Shown here piece after piece: positions 1 to 4,395 of a DNA stretch of 21,446 bases. Both the position numbers and the translations under genes were made by a program. Origin of the DNA: a virus; the IMG/VR virus record IMGVR_UViG_3300044627_004168, positions 1 to 21,446 of that record; one strand, 5' to 3'. Below the pieces are notes generated by a model. That model was not told the origin of the DNA. It was given only the letters and a program-made list of their open reading frames with translations, and ran no database searches. The stretch's first letter is position 1. Every line of letters starts with the position of its first letter.

Positions 1-504
1 GCCGCCGTCCTCCGGCTGCGCAGCATCCCCCGGGGAAGAAGAAGAATTTCTATCTCCTCTATCTCCTCTCTCTAGGGCGCGCGGCGCCCCTGCTGGGGGC
101 GCCATGCGCCCCGAGCGGGGGCGCGTCGCGCCCCCAGCGGGGGCGCTACGCGCCCCCGCCTTGTCGACCTGGTGCCGAACCGTGGTCAAAGCCCGTGATT
201 TCGCGGCTTGCGAGAACCGTCGCTCCCATCCGGGGATCGCCACAGTTCCGCTCTCCGCGTCGATCACGAGCCAGCCCACGGCCTCGACCTCCCTCCAGAA
301 CTCCTCGTCGCCCCCGCAGAGCCTCCCCAGGAGCCGGATCGACATCCGGGCCGTCCCGTCGGAGCTGTTCAGGGCCGCCCACCCCCAGAGCATCAGGAGC
401 CGGCCGACGACCTGGTCGGGGGCGAGCCCCGTCCGGTCGACCAGCTCGAGGACCTCCGGCTTCTGGGGGAGACAGACATCGTAGGGAATCCATTCACCGG
501 CCAT
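1..504 (-). CDS. Replication-initiator-like protein, N-terminal part (runs off the left edge)
   Basis: An open frame of 168 codons starts at ATG 504 and runs off the window without a stop. The product begins MAGEWIPYDVCLPQKPEV and continues with LLMLWGWAAL, a segment around WREVEAVGWLVI, and IPGWERRFSQAAKSRA. This style is seen at the N-terminus of phage replisome-organiser or DnaD-like initiators, which carry a winged-helix DNA-binding domain. From about residue 115 the sequence becomes a low-complexity linker (Ala/Gly/Arg/Pro, then RGDRGD, then SSSS). That linker is encoded by the 22-bp DNA repeats and the purine tract described separately. The gene is last in the early operon of ATPase, SSB-like and nuclease-like genes, 3 nt after the preceding stop, which fits a replication role. 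No catalytic motif is visible, and the initiator call rests on style and context. The C-terminal half is outside the window. Confidence 0.55.
   Translation of the reverse strand, partial: MAGEWIPYDVCLPQKPEVLELVDRTGLAPDQVVGRLLMLWGWAALNSSDGTARMSIRLLGRLCGGDEEFWREVEAVGWLVIDAESGTVAIPGWERRFSQAAKSRALTTVRHQVDKAGARSAPAGGATRPRSGRMAPPAGAPRALERGDRGDRNSSSSPGDAAQPEDGG
35..72. other. Purine/pyrimidine-asymmetric, low-GC tract next to the tandem palindromes (possible DNA-unwinding element)
   Basis: The plus strand reads GAAGAAGAAGAATTTC and then almost only C and T, with the 9-bp unit CTATCTCCT twice in tandem (50-58, 59-67). It is the most AT-rich short stretch of this gene and directly follows the palindromic repeats in the direction of the gene. 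In lambda, an AT-rich strand-asymmetric tract in the same relative place is where the origin melts. The unwinding role here is inference. Confidence 0.4.
73..160. repeat. Four tandem 22-bp palindromic repeats inside the replication gene (candidate origin iterons)
   Basis: Four head-to-tail units of exactly 22 bp lie at 73-94, 95-116, 117-138 and 139-160. Each is built as GGGGGCGC-N3-GCGCCCCC plus a 3-nt linker. Units 117-138 and 139-160 have perfect 8-bp arms. Unit 95-116 has 7 bp and unit 73-94 about 6 bp. The centres vary (GCG, CAT, GTC, TAC) while the arms are kept. The period is not a multiple of 3, so successive units encode different amino acids, and the conservation is at the DNA level. 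The spacing is close to two helical turns, as expected for initiator-binding iterons. An inserted palindromic element that later duplicated is an alternative. Confidence 0.7.
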
Positions 505-507
505 ACG

Positions 508-699
508 TCAGACCTCCACCGCGTCTTCGTTTTCCAGCCAGTCGCGCTGGGCCTCGAACCACTCAGCTGCCGCCAGGATCGACCTCCGTTCTCCTGGCGG
601 GCAGTCAGCCAAGCCCTCCAGGAGCGACTCGGCGGCCTGTCTAAAACCAAACGCCAGGTCTTTCCGGCACTGCGAAAGCATCTCTTTCGTTATTTCCAC
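508..699 (-). CDS. Small hypothetical early protein (63 aa)
   Basis: A GTG start at 699 is preceded by AGGAG with a spacing of about 6-7 nt. The product is soluble, charged and probably all-helical, with segments such as EMLSQCRKDLAFGFRQAAES and EWFEAQRDWLENED. There is no signal peptide, membrane segment or recognised motif. It ends 3 nt before the replication-initiator-like gene and follows the nuclease-like gene, so it belongs to the early operon. Codon use is like its neighbours. A small replication accessory protein is possible, but nothing in the sequence assigns a function. Confidence 0.7.
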   Translation of the reverse strand: MEITKEMLSQCRKDLAFGFRQAAESLLEGLADCPPGERRSILAAAEWFEAQRDWLENEDAVEV

Positions 700-733
700 G
701 AAACACTCCTTTCCTCACAAAACGCGGCCAGCG

Positions 734-1249
734 TCACCGCGACGCGGCCGTGATCTGCCACACCCTCGCCCCTGCCGTCCCGCAGGCTTTCAGCTCGTCG
801 GGATCTGCGAGGTCTTCCTCCGGCACGAAGTAGGCCGGCCGGCCGTCGCCGGCGAACCAGTAGGCCTCCGCCTTCGCGTCCCGACCGGTGATCCAGCCAA
901 CGATCTCGTATGTCGGGAAAACTCCCCTGACGAGGACGAATGGCGCGTCGTCCTTGTCGGCCTTGTGGACGATCAGGCGACCAGTCGGGTACTTCGTCGA
1001 CCGGACCTCGAGGCCCGATACGTCGCCTGCGGCGTCGATCCCGCGGGCCGCGGTCCAGTAGAGGCCGAGAGCCTTGGCGACCGCCATCTCCGCGCCGGAT
1101 GACTCGATGTCGTTCCCCCAGAGATCTCCTTTCGGCGTCGAGTACGGCTCCGAGAGCCGTTCGTTGATCGCCTTGATCCTGCGGAGCGACCCGACGTAGG
1201 CGGCGAACATCTGCTCCATCCATGTAAGCGTCACCAACTGATTTTTCAT
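734..1249 (-). CDS. Early protein with a possible PD-(D/E)XK-like nuclease core (171 aa)
   Basis: The ATG at 1249 is preceded by GGAGG with a spacing of 4. After a helical N-terminus (residues 1-35) comes SSGAEMAVAKALGLYW with a conserved-looking Glu54. It is followed by GDVSGLEVRSTKY with Asp76, Glu81 and Arg83, and then by a strand RLIVHKADKDDAPFVLVRG. Helix-Glu, then D-x4-ExR/K, then a beta strand is the order of the PD-(D/E)XK fold, with Arg83 or Lys86 in the place of the catalytic Lys. The C-terminal part (VGWITGRDAKAEAYW) resembles the end of many small phage nuclease-like proteins. The gene lies between the SSB-like gene and the initiator-like gene, which fits recombination or replication nuclease work. 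The fold is my inference. A structural, non-enzymatic protein is possible. Confidence 0.6.
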   Translation of the reverse strand: MKNQLVTLTWMEQMFAAYVGSLRRIKAINERLSEPYSTPKGDLWGNDIESSGAEMAVAKALGLYWTAARGIDAAGDVSGLEVRSTKYPTGRLIVHKADKDDAPFVLVRGVFPTYEIVGWITGRDAKAEAYWFAGDGRPAYFVPEEDLADPDELKACGTAGARVWQITAASR

Positions 1250-1260
1250 GGCTCCTCCGT

Positions 1261-1269
1261 GTGTTCGTG
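1261..1269 (-). promoter_or_regulatory. Shared 9-mer CACGAACAC upstream of a start codon (copy 1)
   Basis: The 9-mer lies 11 nt upstream of the ATG at 1249, just before the GGAGG site. The same 9-mer occurs at similar distances before the genes starting at 7563 and 18210. The role is unknown. A shared untranslated leader element is possible. Confidence 0.25.
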
Positions 1270-1411
1270 CCCCGTGTCGTGGGGCGGCCGGCGGATCCGG
1301 GTCTCGGTGAGTCAGGCCGCTCCCGGGTGTCTGCTGCCGGTGTTACTTCGCGACCGCCGGCTGCGCTCTCCCTGGGGCCGAGATAGGCAGCCCCTTCCGG
1401 CCCGGGAGCGG
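1269..1411. other. Intergenic stretch of 176 bp with nested inverted repeats
   Basis: The stretch between the SSB-like gene and the nuclease-like gene (1250-1425) has no ATG- or GTG-led frame on the coding strand. It contains an 11-bp perfect inverted repeat (CCGCTCCCGGG at 1317-1327, CCCGGGAGCGG at 1401-1411). Inside it is a GCCGG/CCGGC stem (1336-1340, 1357-1361). A further GCCCC/GGGGC hairpin (1269-1273, 1281-1285) lies just before the next ribosome site. It could be a structured leader or an attenuator. GC-rich DNA makes such stems common, so this is tentative. Confidence 0.3.
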
Positions 1412-1425
1412 GCCGTGTCTCCTGG

Positions 1426-1914
1426 TCAAAATGGAATGTCGTCTTCCGGCGGCCGCGAGACGGCGTCGGCCTTCTTCGTGGCGGTCCTGGCGGCCGGCTT
1501 CGCTGCCGGCTTCGCTGCCGCCGGCTCGGCCGCCTGGTGGAACTCGCCCACGTTCGCGAATAGCCCGCCCTTCGTGCCGGTGCCGTGCCAGATCCTCGCC
1601 GCGACTCGCCGGCCGACGACGCCGTCGCCGCCGGCCAGGATCGCGTCGCGGAGCTGGCCGCCGGTCATCCCGAGGACCCTCGCGAGCGAGCCGGCGATCG
1701 TCGCGAACGACTTCGCGGTCGTCGGCGGGTTCGCCTTGACCCAGTAGTAGCGGGCGTCGTCGTGGACGAGCGTGACGGAGAGCCGCCCGTCCGCGATCTC
1801 GGCCGCCTTGATCGTGAAGGCGTGGTGACCCTCGCCGATCGTCTCCCGCTCGGCCCGGACATCCCGCTCGAAGTCGTCGGTCCCCTCGTCCAGCATGTCA
1901 AAAGCATCAGCCAT
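1426..1914 (-). CDS. Single-stranded-DNA-binding-like protein with acidic DDIPF tail (DUF669-like)
   Basis: The 162-aa product starts at ATG 1914 inside the end of the ATPase gene (8-nt overlap), so the two are translationally coupled. Residues 25-125 form a beta-rich domain with segments SVTLVHDDARYYWVKANPP, ARVLGMTGGQLRDAILAGG and VVGRRVAARIWHG, similar in layout to phage DUF669 proteins. An Ala/Lys/Pro linker follows (AAAKPAAKPAARTATKK). The C-terminus is EDDIPF, the acidic tip by which bacterial SSB recruits partner proteins. Together with the Sak4-like ATPase next door this suggests an ssDNA-binding partner in phage recombination or replication. The tail is seen directly. The OB-like fold and partner binding are inference. 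Confidence 0.7.
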   Translation of the reverse strand: MADAFDMLDEGTDDFERDVRAERETIGEGHHAFTIKAAEIADGRLSVTLVHDDARYYWVKANPPTTAKSFATIAGSLARVLGMTGGQLRDAILAGGDGVVGRRVAARIWHGTGTKGGLFANVGEFHQAAEPAAAKPAAKPAARTATKKADAVSRPPEDDIPF

Positions 1915-2857
1915 CGGTGACGGTCTCCTGGGTAGTGGGTTCGATCTCCTCGTGCCGGGCGTTTGCCTCGTCGGTCAACTGCGACCAGTCGTCATCGGAA
2001 AGCCGCCCTTCGGATAGGGCCTTGTCGATCCCGTCGACGACCTTCCCTAAATCCTTCACCGTGGCGGCCGCGGCGATGTGCTTCCGGACGATCTCGACCA
2101 GATCGGCCCCGGAGGCCCGCGTCGGTTTGGTCGCCGGCGCCTTCACCGGCTGGGCCGCCGGCGGGGCCAACGGCGTCGGAGTCCCGTCGGCCAGCCAGGC
2201 GGCGAGCTGCCGCCCGAAGTCCTCGCCCGGCTTCTCCAGGAGCTTGTCCTGGAACTTCCCGGTCCGGTCCTTGATCACGTTCGCGATGTGGTCCGTCGAG
2301 ATCTCGACCAGGAGGTCGAATTCGTACTCGACGCCCTTCCCCTGCTCGGGAGCCAGGCCGACCCGCTGCGGGGTCTTCTTGCCCCGCCCGTCGTCGACGG
2401 TCGTCCACTCGGTTTTCGACCGCATGGTCCCGATAACGTGCCCGGGGAACCCGAGGATCGCGGCGACGAGCTTCCGCTGGAGCGGCGTCCCCTCCGACCA
2501 GGCCGACCATGTGTTCCCCCGGTACTTCGCCTTCGCGAGCTTCTCGACCTCCTCGCACAGGCTTTGCCAGCCGTGGGAGAGCGAGTCGATCACGAGGACC
2601 GCGTACCCGGCCTCTCCCGCCTCGTGGATCGCGGCGACGTAGCCCTCGATCGTGAGGTCCCGCAGCTCGAGGACGTCGAAGTCGAACCGGTCCGAATACT
2701 TCGACGCGGAGCCGCGTTCCGTGTCGATCACGGCGATCGGGCCGCCGAGGCCCGTCCCCACCCGCAGGGCCGAGAACGTCTTCCCGGCGCCGCTCGGCCC
2801 GAAGAAGGCCGCCCGCAGTTTCGCGGCCGCCTTCGTTGCTTTCTTGAATCCTGCCAT
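1907..2857 (-). CDS. Sak4-like phage AAA/RecA-type ATPase
   Basis: The product is 316 aa. Start ATG 2857 is chosen because GGAGGG lies about 6-7 nt upstream. The open frame continues further upstream, but that part reads as non-protein-like sequence. Walker A is GPSGAGKT (residues 20-27), with IDTERGS at 44-50. Walker B is YAVLVIDSLSH with Asp91. The sequence GTMRSKTEW fits the polar motif seen in phage nucleotide-binding proteins of this type. The C-terminal third is a Pro/Ala linker followed by a helical segment. Such single-domain RecA-like ATPases (Sak4 group, AAA_24) act with an SSB-like partner in single-strand annealing. The next gene supplies such a partner in an 8-nt overlap. The family assignment is firm at the ATPase level and less so at the Sak4 level. 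Confidence 0.85.
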   Translation of the reverse strand: MAGFKKATKAAAKLRAAFFGPSGAGKTFSALRVGTGLGGPIAVIDTERGSASKYSDRFDFDVLELRDLTIEGYVAAIHEAGEAGYAVLVIDSLSHGWQSLCEEVEKLAKAKYRGNTWSAWSEGTPLQRKLVAAILGFPGHVIGTMRSKTEWTTVDDGRGKKTPQRVGLAPEQGKGVEYEFDLLVEISTDHIANVIKDRTGKFQDKLLEKPGEDFGRQLAAWLADGTPTPLAPPAAQPVKAPATKPTRASGADLVEIVRKHIAAAATVKDLGKVVDGIDKALSEGRLSDDDWSQLTDEANARHEEIEPTTQETVTDG

Positions 2858-2859
2858 CG

Positions 2860-3078
2860 TCACTCCCTCCATCCAGGTGAAAAGCCGCGGGCGGGCTCCG
2901 CCCGCCGCGGCGTGGTGTCGCTTCCCTGCCAGCCGGCATCCCGCCGGCATCCTCGACCGCTGCATCCGTTGCGGCGGTCGCCTTCCATGTTCCCGAGGCC
3001 CAGAACGACCACCGACGCCACGCCCACGAACCAGACGAGCGTCGTTGCGATCAGCCAGAGCCCGATGATCCCTGTCAT
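2860..3078 (-). CDS. Small membrane protein (72 aa)
   Basis: The ATG at 3078 overlaps the stop of the preceding gene (ATGA), which indicates coupling. Residues 1-29 form one clear hydrophobic segment (MTGIIGLWLIATTLVWFVGV and onward). The rest is a basic, Cys/Arg/Gly-rich tail that should be cytoplasmic or disordered. It ends 2 nt before the ATPase start, so its 3' end carries the ribosome site of that gene. No family is recognised. The tail looks poorly conserved in style, so the gene may serve mainly as a coupling segment, but the membrane segment argues for a real product. Confidence 0.6.
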   Translation of the reverse strand: MTGIIGLWLIATTLVWFVGVASVVVLGLGNMEGDRRNGCSGRGCRRDAGWQGSDTTPRRAEPARGFSPGWRE

Positions 3079-3347
3079 TTCCAGACCTCTCCCGTTTCGT
3101 CACAGAGGTAGGGCCAGCCCTCGTCGCGGGCCGTCCTGGCCCGCATCAGCAGGCCGGCCGCCAGGCCCATGCCGCCGCGGGCGTCGATCTCACGGAGCAA
3201 CTCGTCGAGCCGCCGCAGCGGCGCCCACGCCGCCCGGGCCAGGTGGAATGACTGCCGGCCCCGCCGCGTGGCCGAGTGTCCGATCTGGTGCAAGGACCGG
3301 TGGAGCGCGGTGTCCTGGCGGGACGGTCGTCTGCTGGTGATTGGCAT
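3075..3347 (-). CDS. Hypothetical early protein (90 aa)
   Basis: The ATG at 3347 follows GGAGAGGCAAGG. The product is strongly basic at the N-terminus (SRRPSRQDTALHRSLHQIGH) and helical in the middle (RLDELLREIDARGGMGLAAG). It ends GWPYLCDETGEVWK. There are no membrane segments. The basic N-terminus could bind nucleic acid. It lies second in the early operon, 12 nt after the previous stop. No family is recognised. Confidence 0.65.
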   Translation of the reverse strand: MPITSRRPSRQDTALHRSLHQIGHSATRRGRQSFHLARAAWAPLRRLDELLREIDARGGMGLAAGLLMRARTARDEGWPYLCDETGEVWK

Positions 3348-3359
3348 CCTTGCCTCTCC

Positions 3360-3593
3360 TCAGAAGGGCATGATCTGGTCGGGCTCGATCTCCACCAGCT
3401 CGCCGGCGTAGTCGACGATCAGCCGGCCGTCGCGCCTCCCGCAGACGACCGACGACGCGGTCCGCCCGGCGGGCCATTCGTCGAGCCGCCACCAGACGAG
3501 ATCGCCGAGCCGCAGGTGCCGGCCGTAGAGGTCCTGCATCACGCGACAGGCGGCGTCGGCTTCCGCGTCCCCGGGCATTCGTTGAGCGTCCAT
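3360..3593 (-). CDS. First gene of the early operon, hypothetical (77 aa)
   Basis: Two in-frame ATGs exist, at 3599 and 3593. GAGAGG abuts the first one with no spacing and lies 6 nt from the second, so the start at 3593 (MDAQRMPGDAEADA) is preferred. The C-terminal half is a small beta-rich domain (LRLGDLVWWRLDEWPAGR, VVCGRRDGRLIVDYAGELVE) reminiscent of SH3-like or KOW-like small folds. It is the first gene downstream of the promoter at 3638-3666, so it is probably made early and under operator control. An early takeover or anti-repressor protein would fit that place, but the sequence does not prove it. Confidence 0.7.
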   Translation of the reverse strand: MDAQRMPGDAEADAACRVMQDLYGRHLRLGDLVWWRLDEWPAGRTASSVVCGRRDGRLIVDYAGELVEIEPDQIMPF

Positions 3594-3614
3594 GCTCATC
3601 CTCTCTTTTGTGCT

Positions 3615-3659
3615 TGTGGTTAGAACTTCCGCGGCGTGTTGTAGTGATGTGGTTAGAAC
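3615..3659 (-). promoter_or_regulatory. Two operator-like copies of the 12-mer GTTCTAACCACA at the early promoter
   Basis: The minus-strand 12-mer GTTCTAACCACA occurs at 3648-3659 and 3615-3626, 33 bp apart (about three helical turns). The 3648-3659 copy sits in the 17-bp spacer of the early promoter. The 3615-3626 copy lies just after the predicted transcription start. The copy with flanking G contains the palindrome GGTT-CT-AACC. This is the expected layout for repressor operators. The stop codon of the 51-aa gene lies inside the upstream copy. Confidence 0.6.
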
Positions 3660-3666
3660 CTGTCAA
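3638..3666 (-). promoter_or_regulatory. Early-operon promoter, sigma70 type
   Basis: On the minus strand a perfect -35 TTGACA (3661-3666) is followed by a 17-bp spacer and -10 TACAAC (3638-3643), 10 of 12 consensus positions. In DNA this GC-rich the match is unlikely to be chance. The predicted start near 3631 leaves a leader of roughly 38 nt before ATG 3593. Confidence 0.65.
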
Positions 3667-3808
3667 CAGGGAAAATCACCGCGAGTTTCCCGGCCATTTC
3701 TGCCAGGGAAAACACCGTCTTCGCGAGCGGGGATTCCGACCCCAGTTCCTGCCCGAACCGAATCAGGGCGAGGGCCGTCAGTAGCCGATCCCAGGTTCGC
3801 TTTCTCAT
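3653..3808 (-). CDS. Small hypothetical protein (51 aa) upstream of the early promoter
   Basis: The ATG at 3808 follows a strong GGCAGGAGG site with a spacing of about 6. The product begins MRKRTWDRLLTALALIRFGQ and ends KLAVIFPVDRF. It has a basic N-terminus and two amphipathic or hydrophobic helices, and could be membrane-associated. The gene lies between the HTH gene and the early promoter, and the third copy of the 12-mer repeat is 24 nt upstream. Its stop codon overlaps an operator copy, so its translation and the promoter DNA are interleaved. No family is recognised. Confidence 0.65.
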   Translation of the reverse strand: MRKRTWDRLLTALALIRFGQELGSESPLAKTVFSLAEMAGKLAVIFPVDRF

Positions 3809-3831
3809 CGCGGCCTCCTGCCTTGTTGAGT

Positions 3832-3843
3832 TGTGGTTAGAAC
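3832..3843 (-). promoter_or_regulatory. Third operator-like copy of the 12-mer repeat
   Basis: GTTCTAACCACA is repeated here with the same flanking G (GGTTCTAACC palindrome), 24 nt upstream of the 51-aa gene and 38 nt after the HTH gene. No good -35/-10 pair surrounds it, so it looks like an auxiliary operator or looping site and not a second promoter core. Confidence 0.5.
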
Positions 3844-3881
3844 CAACATCGGCCGGTGTGCGGCACAGACTTGAAGCGTGG

Positions 3882-4106
3882 TCAGGCGGAGCGTCGGCCC
3901 TTCCTGGGGCGGCCGGTCGTCGGGATCAGTTTCGCCTTTTTCTCGACCTGGTCCTTGTCGTAGACGAGGGCTCGGTCGTGAAGGTGACCGCACCACAGAT
4001 CCCCGGCGAGGGCGAGTTGCCGGATCCGCCCCATGCTGCACCCGAAGATCGCGGCGGCCTCTCGGGTGTTGATGTAGGTCTTACCGGGCTTCGGCTTGAA
4101 TGGCAT
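3882..4106 (-). CDS. Excisionase/MerR-type helix-turn-helix DNA-binding protein
   Basis: Of the in-frame ATGs at 4148, 4112 and 4106, the last is 8 nt from GGAGG and is preferred (74 aa, starting MPFKPKPGKTYI). TREAAAIFGCSMGRIRQLA (residues 13-31) is a typical HTH_17 helix-turn-helix. It is followed by the wing-like segment LVYDKDQVEKKAKL and a basic tail GRPRKGRRSA. It lies next to the attachment site and divergently from the integrase, the usual place for a recombination directionality factor. It could equally be the regulator that binds the nearby 12-mer repeats. No classical CI-like repressor is visible in the window. Confidence 0.75.
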   Translation of the reverse strand: MPFKPKPGKTYINTREAAAIFGCSMGRIRQLALAGDLWCGHLHDRALVYDKDQVEKKAKLIPTTGRPRKGRRSA

Positions 4107-4117
4107 CTTCATGGCCT

Positions 4118-4132
4118 CCGAGGTTATCTCGG
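4118..4132. promoter_or_regulatory. Short inverted repeat over the ribosome site of the HTH gene
   Basis: CCGAG-GTTAT-CTCGG forms a perfect 5-bp stem with a 5-nt loop directly upstream of ATG 4112/4106, with one arm overlapping the GGAGG. As DNA it could be an autoregulatory operator. As RNA it could mask the ribosome site. Confidence 0.3.
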
Positions 4133-4152
4133 CCGCCCGGTGAATCAACAGC

Positions 4153-4178
4153 GGCGCGGCTTTGCTTTCAGCCGCGCC
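4153..4178. terminator. 9-bp hairpin between the HTH gene and the attachment core
   Basis: GGCGCGGCT (4153-4161) and AGCCGCGCC (4170-4178) pair perfectly around an 8-nt loop TTGCTTTC. Neither side has a T-run, so an intrinsic terminator is only possible. It may insulate the early genes from transcription of the attachment region, or be a protein-binding site at attP. Confidence 0.3.
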
Positions 4179-4207
4179 GATGCGTAGTGTTCACCGCAGA
4201 CCGAATA

Positions 4208-4269
4208 CACCCGGAAGGGCTCGAACCTTCAACCTTCGGTTCCGTAGACCGATGCTCTACGGAACCGAA
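4208..4269 (-). other. attP: Phage attachment site attP carrying the 3' half of tRNA-Arg(ACG)
   Basis: Read on the minus strand from about 4259, the sequence gives TAGAGC, then an anticodon stem-loop TCGGT-CTACGGA-ACCGA (anticodon ACG). It continues with a 5-nt variable region, a T-arm GAAGG-TTCGAGC-CCTTC, and acceptor-strand CGGGTG ending at 4208. The 5' acceptor strand and most of the D-arm are missing, so no complete tRNA is encoded. Integrases that target tRNA genes leave exactly such a 3' fragment on the phage. The neighbouring integrase and HTH gene support attP. A 14-bp perfect inverted repeat (4235-4248 and 4256-4269, 7-nt centre CCGATGC) overlaps the core. Confidence 0.75.
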
Positions 4270-4350
4270 ACCAGTCGCAGAATGCCGGCCGTTCCGGTCC
4301 TGCGGGGTGTTTGACGCGGTCGCCGGCGGTATGGATGCTCCGCGATTCTT

Positions 4351-4382
4351 CCCCCCTCCGGCAGGCGGCCGAACGAGGGGGG
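4351..4382. promoter_or_regulatory. Inverted repeat just upstream of the integrase start
   Basis: CCCCCCTC (4351-4358) and GAGGGGGG (4375-4382) can pair around a 16-nt loop ending 13 nt before the integrase ATG. In the mRNA the 3' arm holds the only G-rich, Shine-Dalgarno-like run, so folding would hide it. A weak TTGACG lies upstream at 4311-4316 without a convincing -10. Confidence 0.35.
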
Positions 4383-4395
4383 CACGGGGTGCCGA

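Noticed and set aside
73-160. CRISPR array
   Set aside because: The 22-bp units are directly abutting palindromes without unique spacers and lie inside a coding region. No cas genes are present.
2858-3103. N-terminal extension of the ATPase to ATG 3103
   Set aside because: The extension is Arg/Gly/Pro-rich and overlaps two coupled genes. ATG 2857 has a good ribosome site and begins a recognisable ATPase N-terminus.
4208-4260. A complete tRNA-Arg gene
   Set aside because: Only the T-arm, variable region, anticodon arm and part of the D-arm/acceptor are present. The sequence that should form the 5' acceptor and D-arm is phage-specific and does not pair.
4311-4339. Integrase promoter (TTGACG with a -10 17 bp downstream)
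   Set aside because: The -35 matches 5 of 6 but the -10 candidates (GATGCT, TATGGA) fit poorly or at the wrong spacing.
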